This document shows, in pieces, positions 17,327 to 27,177 of a stretch of DNA of 64,000 nt. Positions within the stretch are counted from its first letter, which is position 1; every line of letters starts with the position of its first letter. The stretch is taken from assembly GCA_017853555.1 (NCBI GenBank), contig JAFMJH010000009.1, positions 1 through 64,000 of the forward strand, in the 5' to 3' direction. This DNA comes from Steroidobacteraceae bacterium (GTDB lineage: Bacteria > Pseudomonadota > Gammaproteobacteria > Steroidobacterales > Steroidobacteraceae). The translations under genes and the position numbers were made by a program. The notes under the pieces are model-generated. The model did no database searches. It was not told the origin of the DNA and saw only the letters and a list, made by a program, of their open reading frames with translations.

Positions 17327-18573
17327 ACCAGTCCGATTCGATCCTGTTCCGATTCGATGCACCGGGCGAGCCGACCGCGCAGCTCAGCTACGTGCTTTGC
17401 GATGCCGGTGGCAATCCGACGAGCGCAGAACGGCACGGCACACTCGCCGACGTGGCCGCGGTCGCCGAGGGTCGCGCCTTGATCGGTCTCTTGCCCGCGA
17501 GCGCGGTCTTCGAGACGCGGGTGCGCTTGCCGCGCACCTCGAGTTCGAAGATGCGCCTCGCGCTGCCCTATGCGCTCGAAGAGCAAATTGCCGGCGACGC
17601 CGAAGCGCAACACTACGCACTCGGCGAAGCCGACGCGAACGGCGAATACCCCGTCGCGATCGTCGCGCGCGAACTGGTCGCCGACGTCGTCACGCGTTGT
17701 CGCGACGCCGGACTCGCGCTCGCGGCGCTGCACGCGGATGCCGCCTGCATCGCGCCGAAACCCGGCGACATCCAAGCGTGGGTGGATGGCGACGACCTGT
17801 ATCTGCGCCATCCCGACGGCCGCATGCAGACCCTGCCTGCGCACGATCTGCCGGCGATGCTGCGCATCGCCAAGGTGGATGCACCGGATGCGCCGGTGCT
17901 CGGCTTGCGTCTGCACGGCGTGCAGGTCGATGACCTGGCCACGCAGGCACTGCCCGAGATCGCCGGCGGCGTACGCACGGTCGCGCTCGCCGAAGGTGTG
18001 CTGCCGTGGCTGGGCGCACAGCGTGCGCTCGCCGCACCGATCGATCTTTTGCAGGGTGAATTCGCGAGGCCGCGCGGCATGGCGGCCGTCGATCTCGGCC
18101 CCTGGCGCGGCGCACTCGTCGCCGCGGCCGCGCTCGCGGTCGTCACGTTGATCGCGGGCGTCGACACGTGGTGGCGCGCGCGTGCGGCCGAGAGCGCCAC
18201 CGACGTCGCGTTGCTCGAAGCGGGTCGTGGCGTCTTGCCGCAAGGGACGGAAGCACGCGATGCCGGATCTTTGCTGCGCATCCGCGTAGGCCCCACGCCC
18301 TCGCCGGCCGCGCTCGATCGCATCCCCGCGTTGCCGCCGATCGCCGCCGCCATCGCTTCGATGCCGCAGGGCACGGCACGCCTGCGCCAACTCGTGCTCG
18401 CGGATGAGCGCGTGGTGTTGTCGCTGACGGTGGCCGATCGCGCCGCACTCGATGCGACCGTCGCCGCACTCGTCGCGCGCGGCTACGCCGCGACGCCCGG
18501 TGCCGCGCGTCAAAACGAGGGCAGTCTCGAAGCCGACGTGACGCTCACGACACGCAAACGGGTCGGCACATGA
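17323..18573 (+). CDS. gspL: Type II secretion assembly-platform protein GspL
   Basis: 416 residues. An actin-like cytoplasmic domain (SYVLCDAGG start; ASAVFETRVRLPRTSSSKMRLALPYALEE) is followed by one membrane helix near residues 265-285 and a periplasmic ferredoxin-like domain. GspL links the GspE ATPase to the inner-membrane platform with GspM. GspE itself is not encoded in the window. Confidence 0.88.
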   Translation: MNQSDSILFRFDAPGEPTAQLSYVLCDAGGNPTSAERHGTLADVAAVAEGRALIGLLPASAVFETRVRLPRTSSSKMRLALPYALEEQIAGDAEAQHYALGEADANGEYPVAIVARELVADVVTRCRDAGLALAALHADAACIAPKPGDIQAWVDGDDLYLRHPDGRMQTLPAHDLPAMLRIAKVDAPDAPVLGLRLHGVQVDDLATQALPEIAGGVRTVALAEGVLPWLGAQRALAAPIDLLQGEFARPRGMAAVDLGPWRGALVAAAALAVVTLIAGVDTWWRARAAESATDVALLEAGRGVLPQGTEARDAGSLLRIRVGPTPSPAALDRIPALPPIAAAIASMPQGTARLRQLVLADERVVLSLTVADRAALDATVAALVARGYAATPGAARQNEGSLEADVTLTTRKRVGT

Positions 18574-18959
18574 ACCGCATCCTGATCCTCGCGTCGGTCG
18601 CCGCAGTGGCACTGGTCGCCGGTGGCGCGGCGTACTGGTCGGCCGCACGCAGCGCGGCTCGCACCGCCGAAAAAACCGCATTGCTGGCCGACGTGCGCGC
18701 CGGGCGCGCCGACACCAGCACGCGACTGCAGCGCGCGGTGGGCGAGACGGGGCTCGCCGAACGCACCCGCGCCATCGGCGACGCACCCAACGGCATTCTG
18801 CGCTTGCGCATCGAGTCGGCGTCGTTCGATGCCGTGATGACGCTGCTCGCACGACTCGACGAACGCGAAGCCTTGCGACCGAGCGGCGTCGCGATCACAG
18901 CCGGGTCCGAATCGGGCCGCGTCGATGCGACGCTGGATTTCGCCGGCGTCACACGCTGA
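18570..18959 (+). CDS. gspM: Type II secretion protein GspM, short
   Basis: Only 129 residues, shorter than many GspM proteins. One N-terminal membrane helix (ILILASVAAVALVAGGAAYWSA), a coiled, charged stretch and a small C-terminal domain. It is identified mainly by its place between gspL and gspN and by this architecture. ATGA overlap with gspL. Confidence 0.72.
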   Translation: MNRILILASVAAVALVAGGAAYWSAARSAARTAEKTALLADVRAGRADTSTRLQRAVGETGLAERTRAIGDAPNGILRLRIESASFDAVMTLLARLDEREALRPSGVAITAGSESGRVDATLDFAGVTR

Positions 18960-18968
18960 GCGCGTGAT

Positions 18969-19718
18969 ATGCGTCGCGCCACGCTCATCGCCCTTACGAT
19001 CGGTTTGCTGGGCGGCCTGATCGTCTGGCTTCCGGCGCGCTGGATCGCACCGTTGCTCCCTGCGACGGTGCAATGCGGCGCCTGGCACGGCACCGTATGG
19101 CGTGGCGAATGCGCTGCCTTGACGCTCGCCAACGCCCCCTTGGGTCGGGCCGCGTGGAGCCTCGAACTCGCACCGCTGTGGCGCGCGCAGCTCGCGCTCG
19201 ACGTCGGGCTCGTGGCGGAACGCAGCGCGCTCTCGGCCCGCATCGAGAGGTCGATCTTCGACACCGCTCGCCTCGACCTCCAAGCGTTGCGTCTGCAAGC
19301 TACGATCGTCGACTTGCGCCGCATGCTGCCGCAACTGCCGTGGCCCGCGGGCGTCGATGCGACGCTCGACGTCGACCTGCCGCAACTCGTGTTGATCAAC
19401 GGCGTGCCGAGCGCGGCGCGCGGCGGCGGCGCGATCAACGGGCTGCGCCTGCCCGCGCCGCTCGATCGCTTGCCGACCAACTACGAATGGCACGTTCAAC
19501 CGGCCAACGGTGATCAACCACCGACGCTCGAACTTGCCGATCGCGGCGGTGAGGTCGAAGTGCGCGCCACGCTGCGCTACACCCGCCCGCGCGGCTACGA
19601 ATTGCAGGCACGCTTGCGACCGCGCAGCGACGATCCGCAACTGCAAACCTGGCTGGCGCCGCTCGGCGCGCGTGCCCCCGATGGGACCTACCAGTACGCG
19701 TTGGCGGCAACGTACTGA
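18969..19718 (+). CDS. gspN: Type II secretion protein GspN
   Basis: 249 residues: one N-terminal membrane helix (LIALTIGLLGGLIVWLPAR) and a beta-rich periplasmic domain with the GspN-type CGAWHGTVWRGECAALT segment. The role is accessory and poorly known. It starts 9 nt after gspM and ends the operon, converging on addA. Confidence 0.82.
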   Translation: MRRATLIALTIGLLGGLIVWLPARWIAPLLPATVQCGAWHGTVWRGECAALTLANAPLGRAAWSLELAPLWRAQLALDVGLVAERSALSARIERSIFDTARLDLQALRLQATIVDLRRMLPQLPWPAGVDATLDVDLPQLVLINGVPSAARGGGAINGLRLPAPLDRLPTNYEWHVQPANGDQPPTLELADRGGEVEVRATLRYTRPRGYELQARLRPRSDDPQLQTWLAPLGARAPDGTYQYALAATY

Positions 19719-19754
19719 GTCGTACCCTCCACCGATCCGGACGACGGACCCGCG

Positions 19755-22700
19755 CTAGCGACTCGCATCGGCGATTTCGACGAACGCGCCGAGCAACGGG
19801 AAATACAGCGCCGTCCGTACGGGCTCGGGGCCCAGGTGGCGCGCGAATTCGGCATATCGACGCAACTGCGCCGCATATCGCTCGCGCTGCGCATCCAGAA
19901 ACGCCTCGAGGTTCGCGCCCTCGTGCGCGCTCGTCTTGTAGTCGATCACCCAGCGCACACCCTCGTGCACGAACGAACGATCGATCACGATGCTGCTGAT
20001 CACGCCCTCGTAACTGCCCGTCAACGCCAGCTCGAAGTGATCTTCGACGTGCCGCGACAAGATCCATCGCCCGCGCTCGTCGCTCACCGTGCGTTGCAGC
20101 GCGCCGATCACGCGCGCGACGCCCGCTGCGAGTTCTGCGCGCGACACGCCCTCGGCTCGCAAGGCGGCGGCATACGCGGCGCTGCGTTCTTGGATCTGTT
20201 CCGGCGTCGGCAGCGACGCGCGACCACCCCAACGCTCGAGCTCGCGATGCACGACGACGCCTGCGGCCCGCGCGAGCTCGCTCGCGACCGCGAAGTCGAG
20301 CACGCGCTCACCGACGAGCTCACCGCTGCTCACCGGCAGACGCGCCGTCGCGATGTTCTTCGGCCACACCGTGCGCACTCGCGCGGCCGGCAGACGGCGC
20401 AAGCTGCGCCCGACCGAGCGCTCGACTGTCTTGGCTTTCGCGCCCGCCGCGGCTGCATCGCCCCCGTTGGCGTGCCAGGACGCCACGGCATCGACCTCGA
20501 TCGCCGGCCACAACAACTGCAAGGCCGAGCGTTTGCCGGCGACGAGCTCGCCATCTTTGAACTGCAGCGCACCGAGACAATGCAACTGTGATCGCGCGCG
20601 CGTCGCGGCGACGTAGAGCACGCGCATGCGCTCGCGCAACTCGCGACGTTTTTTGAAGCCTTTCACGAAGCGTGCGATCGCCGGCGGCGGCGCATCGGCG
20701 GCGCGCACCGGCGCAAGCAGCAAACGACGCTGACCTGGCGTGTCGGTCCCGTCCTGCGTGACACACTCGACGAAGTCGAGCAACGGCGACGGATCGCTGC
20801 GCGGCACGCGGCCCATCCCGGCAAGGATCACGCCGTCGAATTCCAGGCCCTTCGAGCGGTGGATGGTCATCACCTGCACCGCATCGTCCGCGGCGTCGCT
20901 CGCGGCATACAAGCCGCCGAGCATCCAGTCAAAATCTTCCGGCCCCTGCCAGTCGCCGGCGTCGATCTCCGCCGCGAGCGCATCGAAGTATCGCCGCGCG
21001 TCGGCGAGCGTCGCGACATCGTCGTGACAGGACGGACCGTCGAGCCGCAGCCAGGCGGCTTCGACGCGGGTCGCGAGACTCGCGTCGCCGAGCGGATCCC
21101 GTCGGCTCTCGTCACCCCAAGGTTCGAACGCCGCAATGAAGCGTTCGAGCGCGGCGCGTCCCTCGCTCGACAACCGTGCGCGTCGCTCGGCGTCGCACCA
21201 CAGATCGCGCACTGCCGCCTTCGGCGCGCCATCGACCAACAGCGTGAGGTCGGCGAGACTCAATCCGCACCACGGCGCACGCAACACGGCGAGCCACGCC
21301 ACGCGGTCGCTCGCGCTGTGCAAAGCACGCGTGAGCGCGATCAAATCCTGCACCACCGAGGTTTCGACCAAGGGCACGAGATCCACGCCCTGCACCGCGA
21401 TGCCCGCCGCGCGCAGCCCAAGCACGAGTTCGCGCGCATGCGCACGCGCAGCTACCAGCACGGCAATGCTCGCGCGCGGCTGCTCGCGCCGCAGGTCGCG
21501 TACGGCCTCGAGCACCGCCGCCGCTTCGCGCGCCGGATAGTCGGCATCATCCGCAAAAACGTGCCAGTGCACGCCGGCACGCGGCACCTCGGTCGGCGCG
21601 GCGGCCGCCACGCAGGGCAGATACCGCACCGCCCCTTCAACCGGCGCATCCTGCAACGGAAACACGCGCGCAAACGTGCGATTCACGAAATCCACGATGG
21701 CCGGTTGCGAACGGAAGTTGTGGGTCAATTCGAGCCGACGGAACCGGATCGCACCCAAACCCTTGTCGCGCACTTCCAGAAACAACCCGACCTCGGCTTC
21801 GCGAAACTGATAGATCGACTGCATCGGATCACCGACCACGAACAGCGTTCGACCGTCGCCCGCCGCCCAGTCGCGCGTGAGACCGTGCAGCAACTCCAAT
21901 TGATCGAGCGACGTGTCCTGGAACTCGTCGACCAGCAAGTGACGCAAGGTCTCGCCTTGGTGAAGGATCATCTCCGACCCCGGCTCCCCGCTGCTCACCA
22001 GCGTGCGCGCGGCCGTGGCGATCTCGATGTAATCGGCGCGCCCGGTCTCGTTGAACCGATGCACCAACTGAACCGCCGTGTAACGCAACAACTGCAGCAA
22101 AGAATCGAGTGTCGCCGCGCCTTCGGCGTCCAGAGTTTCGTCGGGCAAATCACGCAGCGCGAGCAAGACTTCATGGACCTGCGGCGCCTCGCGCAACGAC
22201 TTCAGCCAGGCTTCCATGCGCAACTTCGGTTCGGTTTTCGCGACGAAGCCCATGCGTATGTCCACGCGCGCACGGATCACCGGATCGGAGGCGTCTTTCG
22301 TCAATGCAAAGCGCGCCAGGGCGCGCAAACTTTTGGGTGTGGTCGATGCCTCGGCACCGGCGATGTACTCGGCCTCCCGGTCGCGCCCGTCGTTGCGCAA
22401 CTGGGTGATGGCGTGCGCCGCGAGCGCCTGACCCGCGGCGATGCGAACCGCCCCCAACACCTGCACGGCCGCAGCCGCCGTCTCGTCGCACACGGCGCGC
22501 AGATTGCGCTCGACCAGCGCCTGCAACTCCGGCGGGCCGTGCTTGATGAGCGGACGCAACCAACGCGCGCGCGTCGCGAGCATCTCGGCGAGCAATTGTT
22601 CGGCGCGCTCCCAGGAATTGCCGAGGTGTCGCAGCACCCGATCGCTGTGCGCGCACAACTCGGAGTCGTCTTCGGCATCGAGCAAGGCAGCACGCGCTGC

Positions 22701-23153
22701 CTCGCGATGCAGGCGCTGCGGATGTTCGGCGACGTCCATCGCACCCAAACCCCGCGCGCCGATCGGCGCAGCCACCGCGAACTGCCGATTCAGACCGTCT
22801 ATGGTCATGATCCGCAAACGCGACGGATTGTCGCGCAGCTGCCAACCGCGCGCCTCGGCATGCGCGGCCGCGGCGCGTGCGAACTCGCGCGTCGCGGCAT
22901 GCACGGCGTCACGCGGTGCGTTCTCGGCCTCGGCATCGGCGAGTGCGGCGACGATGCGCGTGCGCATTTCGGCCGCCGCTTTGCGCGTGAAGGTCAGCGC
23001 GAGCACGGCCTCGGGCGCATCCACCGTCGCCAGCAGTGCGAGAAAGCGTTGCGTGAGGATGGTCGTCTTGCCCGAGCCCGCGGGCGCCTGCAAGACGATC
23101 GACTCGCGCACGTCGAGCGCCGCGCGTCGCGCTTCGGCGTCGGACAGACTCAC
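19755..23153 (-). CDS. addA: AddA-like UvrD-family helicase/nuclease
   Basis: 1132 residues. The SF1 helicase motifs are in order: Walker A QAPAGSGKTT, LTFTRKAAAEMR, DEFQDTSLDQLELL, GDPMQSIYQFREAEVG, TIHRSKGLEFDGVILAGMGR and LYVAATRARSQL. A C-terminal PD-(D/E)XK nuclease is intact, with VVVHRELERW, VIDYKTS and a following Gln. With AddB it would resect double-strand breaks for recombination in place of RecBCD. GTG 23153 overlaps the addB-like stop by 4 nt (GTGA). Confidence 0.88.
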   Translation of the reverse strand: MSLSDAEARRAALDVRESIVLQAPAGSGKTTILTQRFLALLATVDAPEAVLALTFTRKAAAEMRTRIVAALADAEAENAPRDAVHAATREFARAAAAHAEARGWQLRDNPSRLRIMTIDGLNRQFAVAAPIGARGLGAMDVAEHPQRLHREAARAALLDAEDDSELCAHSDRVLRHLGNSWERAEQLLAEMLATRARWLRPLIKHGPPELQALVERNLRAVCDETAAAAVQVLGAVRIAAGQALAAHAITQLRNDGRDREAEYIAGAEASTTPKSLRALARFALTKDASDPVIRARVDIRMGFVAKTEPKLRMEAWLKSLREAPQVHEVLLALRDLPDETLDAEGAATLDSLLQLLRYTAVQLVHRFNETGRADYIEIATAARTLVSSGEPGSEMILHQGETLRHLLVDEFQDTSLDQLELLHGLTRDWAAGDGRTLFVVGDPMQSIYQFREAEVGLFLEVRDKGLGAIRFRRLELTHNFRSQPAIVDFVNRTFARVFPLQDAPVEGAVRYLPCVAAAAPTEVPRAGVHWHVFADDADYPAREAAAVLEAVRDLRREQPRASIAVLVAARAHARELVLGLRAAGIAVQGVDLVPLVETSVVQDLIALTRALHSASDRVAWLAVLRAPWCGLSLADLTLLVDGAPKAAVRDLWCDAERRARLSSEGRAALERFIAAFEPWGDESRRDPLGDASLATRVEAAWLRLDGPSCHDDVATLADARRYFDALAAEIDAGDWQGPEDFDWMLGGLYAASDAADDAVQVMTIHRSKGLEFDGVILAGMGRVPRSDPSPLLDFVECVTQDGTDTPGQRRLLLAPVRAADAPPPAIARFVKGFKKRRELRERMRVLYVAATRARSQLHCLGALQFKDGELVAGKRSALQLLWPAIEVDAVASWHANGGDAAAAGAKAKTVERSVGRSLRRLPAARVRTVWPKNIATARLPVSSGELVGERVLDFAVASELARAAGVVVHRELERWGGRASLPTPEQIQERSAAYAAALRAEGVSRAELAAGVARVIGALQRTVSDERGRWILSRHVEDHFELALTGSYEGVISSIVIDRSFVHEGVRWVIDYKTSAHEGANLEAFLDAQRERYAAQLRRYAEFARHLGPEPVRTALYFPLLGAFVEIADASR

Positions 23154-25756
23154 TCGAACTCCTCCGCGTCCTCGTCGTCGGACGCCTCGAGCGGTACGGA
23201 TTCGAGTCGTCGACACAGCGCCGTGAGCTCGCAGTGCTCGCAGGCTTTTTTGAGCGGGTCGACGGCGGCCTCGCCTTGCGCGAGCGCTTGAGCGAGGCGC
23301 TGCAAGTGCGCGGTGTACTGGGCGCGAAATTCTTCCCAGTCACCCACGTCCTCACGCGCGCCGAAGATGCCGTCTTGCGCCGCGACGGCACGATAACCCG
23401 GGTGACGTTCCGAATAATGCAGGTTGCCGAAGCCCGCGACCTGCTCTCCCCCTTGCTCGAGAGCGAGCGCATAGGTGAAGAGCTGCACGGCGTCGGCACG
23501 TTCACCCGAAAAGTCGAGCTTCTTGTTCTGCGACGATTTGTAGTCGATCACGACGTACCGACCGTCGTCGAGTCGGTCGATGCGATCGATGCGCAACGAC
23601 AAAGAAATTCCGGCGATCGTGAGCTCGCGTACGCGCTCGACCGCCGCCACGGTGAAGGCGCCGCGCGCCAGTTCGGCCGACATGCAGCCCAGGATCAAAC
23701 TGCCAAGTCGCGCGCGCTCGCGCAGCAAGGCACGCGCGGCGAGCGGATCGCGCACCGAAGCCGAACCGAGACGGACGCTCTCGAGTGCCGCATCGAGCTT
23801 GCGCTGCAACTCCGCCGGATCGAGCCTCGCCAAGTCGGCGGAGCCGCCGATCGACGGCCAAAAATTCTCCAACACGCCGTGCAACAGCCGGCCACGCTCG
23901 AGCGCACTGACTCCCGGCTCCCAACTCTCGCGCGGCTCTCGCGCAAGCCGCGTGCGCACGTAGGATTGGAACGGACAGGCGTTCTGGCGTTCGAGCGCAC
24001 GCGAGCCGCCGGACAAGGGCGTGCTCGCAGCCCAGGCAAGACCACGCTCGTCGACGCAGCGCTCGAAATGCAACGGCTGCTGCGCCCGCAACGACTGCGC
24101 GAGATGCGGCGCATCGCTCAGCGCACGAGGTCGAGGTTCGTCGATGGTGAGCAATACCGAAGGCGCGAGCGTCGTCTCGCCATCCGCGCGCTGCCAGGAG
24201 TACACCACGTCAGTTGCGCTCTGCCGCAGAACGCGCATGAAATCGCGCGCCGCGGCGAGCCTCGCGACCGGATTCGCCGCCGCGACGCCCGCACTGCGCT
24301 GCAGAGGCCAAGGCACGAACGGGTCGAGTCGCGCAGGCTCCGGCCATCGATCCGCTTGCAGGCTCGCGAACCAGATGCCGTCGTAGAGGGCAACCGGATG
24401 ATCGAGTGACGACGTGACCGTCACCGCAACGTCGCCGAGCGAAGGCGCAAAATATTCGCGCCGCGCAAGCGCCGTCAGCACATCGACGAGTTCGATGACC
24501 GACTCGCGCGTACCACGCCCGCGCGTACCGAGCACGGCAGGCAACGACTCGAGCAAACGCGCGAATGCCGCTCTCGCCTGCTGCGCCGCCGAATCGTCAC
24601 GACCACCGGCGTCCCAACCGGCGGCCGCAAGTGCCGCCGCGATGCGCAACGAAGGCGGCGCGTCGCGATGCAAGGCTTCGTGCGCCGCCGCAAGACGCGC
24701 GAGACTCGCGGTCAACGCTGCAAAATCGCCACTCTCGCCCGCGGCCGCCTGCAGCGTGCGCACGATGTCCCCCGAGTCGATGCGCACGATCGAACCCCGG
24801 CGCAGTTCATCGGCGACGCGATTGCGGGCGCTGGTCGCATCCGGCCAGTACGCGGCTTCGAACATGCGCGCGATCTGCGTACGCTCGGTCGGTCGCGACA
24901 GGCACTGCAGCAAATCGAGCGCGGCGGCGACCTCGGCCGCATCGGCCAACGGCTGCCCGCCTTCGAACGCATGCACCGCGACGCCCGCCTCGCCGGCCAA
25001 CACGCGCGGCTGCAATCGTTCGCGCAAGCTGCGCTCCAAAGCATGTCGCACCGCGGCGCCCGGCGGCACGATGACCAGCAGACGTGCCGACGGATCGCGC
25101 GTGAGCCAAGCCGCCGACCAGCTCGCGATGTCGGCGTACTCGCCCGCCGGATCGTCGGCGGCATGCAGGCGCGGTGTCGCCGCCGCACCGGACGGCACGC
25201 CCTCGACACTCAAGCCGAGCGCGTGCAAGGCGGGGCTGATCTCGACGCCGACGATCAAAGGGCGCTGCGCCGGTGCCCAGCCCGCCGTCACGAGACGCGC
25301 AGCCACGTCGAAACTCGCCATCGCATCCTGCGCGGCGGCGCGCCGGCGCAGTTCGACGATCCCCTCGGCCAGCCACTGCGACTCCAGCGCCACATCGTCG
25401 GCGATCGCCGCTTCGGAAATTCGATAGTCGGCCACCAAAGCCGCGGCGCGCTGCAACGCATCGGCGAGCGCGTCGGCCGACAGGTCCGCACGTTCGACAC
25501 ACCACGTGGCTGCGATGTCACGCCACAGCAACCACTCTTCGTGGGGCGACAGCACGCGCGGCAGGCCGGCTTCGATGGCTCCGCGCGCGAGCCAGGCCGA
25601 CACCGACAAGACGCTCGGGGTGCGCCAGACGCGCTGCGTCGCATGCTTGCGCGCCGCGACAGCCAGACGCACGGCCGCGGCACGTTGACGCGTCGGCACG
25701 AGCACGGTGCCGCCCGCTTCGAGGAATGAACTTATTTCTTCAGAAAGAGTTATCAA
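23150..25756 (-). CDS. addB: AddB-like PD-(D/E)XK nuclease
   Basis: 868 residues. The N-terminal half resembles an inactivated helicase core (GGTVLVPTRQRAAAVR). The C-terminal nuclease has ISLSLRIDRIDRLDDG and VVIDYKSS, and the four cysteines of an iron-sulfur staple: one in NACPFQSYVRTRLA and three in CEHCELTALC. TTG 25756 is the most upstream start and has no clear ribosome site, so the N-terminus is uncertain. It lies 26 nt after alaA and overlaps addA. Confidence 0.83.
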   Translation of the reverse strand: MITLSEEISSFLEAGGTVLVPTRQRAAAVRLAVAARKHATQRVWRTPSVLSVSAWLARGAIEAGLPRVLSPHEEWLLWRDIAATWCVERADLSADALADALQRAAALVADYRISEAAIADDVALESQWLAEGIVELRRRAAAQDAMASFDVAARLVTAGWAPAQRPLIVGVEISPALHALGLSVEGVPSGAAATPRLHAADDPAGEYADIASWSAAWLTRDPSARLLVIVPPGAAVRHALERSLRERLQPRVLAGEAGVAVHAFEGGQPLADAAEVAAALDLLQCLSRPTERTQIARMFEAAYWPDATSARNRVADELRRGSIVRIDSGDIVRTLQAAAGESGDFAALTASLARLAAAHEALHRDAPPSLRIAAALAAAGWDAGGRDDSAAQQARAAFARLLESLPAVLGTRGRGTRESVIELVDVLTALARREYFAPSLGDVAVTVTSSLDHPVALYDGIWFASLQADRWPEPARLDPFVPWPLQRSAGVAAANPVARLAAARDFMRVLRQSATDVVYSWQRADGETTLAPSVLLTIDEPRPRALSDAPHLAQSLRAQQPLHFERCVDERGLAWAASTPLSGGSRALERQNACPFQSYVRTRLAREPRESWEPGVSALERGRLLHGVLENFWPSIGGSADLARLDPAELQRKLDAALESVRLGSASVRDPLAARALLRERARLGSLILGCMSAELARGAFTVAAVERVRELTIAGISLSLRIDRIDRLDDGRYVVIDYKSSQNKKLDFSGERADAVQLFTYALALEQGGEQVAGFGNLHYSERHPGYRAVAAQDGIFGAREDVGDWEEFRAQYTAHLQRLAQALAQGEAAVDPLKKACEHCELTALCRRLESVPLEASDDEDAEEFE

Positions 25757-25782
25757 TCAATGGATTGCATTGATTACTTGAA

Positions 25783-27057
25783 TTATTTTCTGAAGCGCTG
25801 GCCGGCTTCCACCACCGTGCCGGCCCGAGCCGGTCGGCTCGCGTATTCGCTCAACAACTCGCCCATGCGCGCGAACACGGTCTTGAGCGTCGCCGCGTCG
25901 GGCAAGTTGGTGATGCGGAAATGGTCGTTGTAACCGACGTTGAAGCTGACGCCCGGCGCGACCAGCACGTGCTTGCGCTCGAGCAGTTCGAGCGCGAATT
26001 CCTGGTCGTCGAACGCCGGCACGCGTTCACGGTCGATACCCACGAACGCGTACAACGCGCCGTCGGGTTTCTGCAGCCGAAACACCGGGTTGCTCGCGAC
26101 GCTCTCGAGGATCACCCGCCGCGATTCGTACAAACGTCCGCCGGGCGCGGTCAGCTCGCGAATACTTTGATAACCCCCGAGCGCGGTCTGCACGGCCCAT
26201 TGGCCGGCGACGTTGCTGCACAGACGCAGCGAGGCGAGCAGCTCGAGGCCTTCCAGAAACTCGCGCGCCACCGACAATTTGCCAGAGATGACGGCCCAAC
26301 CGACGCGATATCCGCAGGCGCGATACACCTTCGAAAGTCCCGCCATGGTCACGCACATCGTGTCGTGGACCAAGGTCGCCATCGGCACGAACTGCGCACC
26401 GTCGTAGACGATCTGATCGTAGATTTCGTCCGCGAACACGACCAGGCCGTGCCGCTCTGCGAGTCGGGCCATGGCTTCCAGAACGGGTCGCGGATACACC
26501 GCGCCGGTGGGATTGTTGGGGTTCACTACCACGATCGCACGGGTGCGCGGCGTGATGAGCGCGGCGAGCTCTTCGGGGTCCGGAACGAAACCGTTCTCGG
26601 GACGGCAGGGATAATGCACCGCACGACCGCGATTGAGATTCACCGCCGCCGTCCACAATGGGTAGTCGGGGCTCGGCACGAGCACCTCGTCGCCCGGGTT
26701 CAACAAGGCGCGCAGCGACATGTCGATCAACTCGCTCACGCCGTTGCCGATGAACACTTCTTCGGCGGTGACGCCGCTCACGCCCCGCGCCTGCTGCTGC
26801 ATCACCACCGCTTCGCGCGCCGGGAAGATGCCCTTCTGGTGCACGTAGCCTTCGCTGGCCTCGAAGTTCTCGATGATGGCGCGACGCATGGTCTCGGGCG
26901 TCCGAAAACCGAACACCGCCGGGTTGCCGATGTTGAGCGAGATGATCTCGAAGCCCTTGCGGGCAAGCTCATGGGCGCGACGGGCGAGCTTGCCACGAAT
27001 CTCGTAGCGCACATTGTGCAAGGTCTCGCTGGTCACCATCATGCGATCGACGCTCAT
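25783..27057 (-). CDS. alaA: AlaA-type alanine aminotransferase (PLP, class I)
   Basis: 424 residues. The protein follows AlaA closely: NIGNPAVFGFRTPE, IGNGVSELIDM, VPSPDYPLWTAAVNL, VVNPNNPTGAVY, FADEIYDQIVYD, the PLP-binding Lys in GLSKVYRACGYRVGW and LCSNVAGQWAVQTALGGYQS. It moves amino groups between alanine and 2-oxoglutarate and may also accept related amino acids. It probably heads a transcript with addB and addA, an odd pairing. Confidence 0.9.
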   Translation of the reverse strand: MSVDRMMVTSETLHNVRYEIRGKLARRAHELARKGFEIISLNIGNPAVFGFRTPETMRRAIIENFEASEGYVHQKGIFPAREAVVMQQQARGVSGVTAEEVFIGNGVSELIDMSLRALLNPGDEVLVPSPDYPLWTAAVNLNRGRAVHYPCRPENGFVPDPEELAALITPRTRAIVVVNPNNPTGAVYPRPVLEAMARLAERHGLVVFADEIYDQIVYDGAQFVPMATLVHDTMCVTMAGLSKVYRACGYRVGWAVISGKLSVAREFLEGLELLASLRLCSNVAGQWAVQTALGGYQSIRELTAPGGRLYESRRVILESVASNPVFRLQKPDGALYAFVGIDRERVPAFDDQEFALELLERKHVLVAPGVSFNVGYNDHFRITNLPDAATLKTVFARMGELLSEYASRPARAGTVVEAGQRFRK

Positions 27058-27120
27058 CGCTCGAATCCTCGGCGGCCGAAATGGCCGATTTGCCGTGCAG
27101 GATACCGCTTTTCCGGCCTG

Positions 27121-27149
27121 AAAACGAAAGACCCGCCGAAGCGGGTCTT
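27121..27149 (-). terminator. Rho-independent terminator after the cupin gene
   Basis: AAGACCCGC and GCGGGTCTT pair perfectly (27128-27136 with 27141-27149) around a 4-nt loop. On the minus strand the stem is followed by a T-rich TTTCGTTTTC. It lies 29 nt after the cupin stop and separates that unit from alaA. Confidence 0.85.
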
Positions 27150-27177
27150 CCGTCGCTGCGCTGCACGCAAAAGAAAC

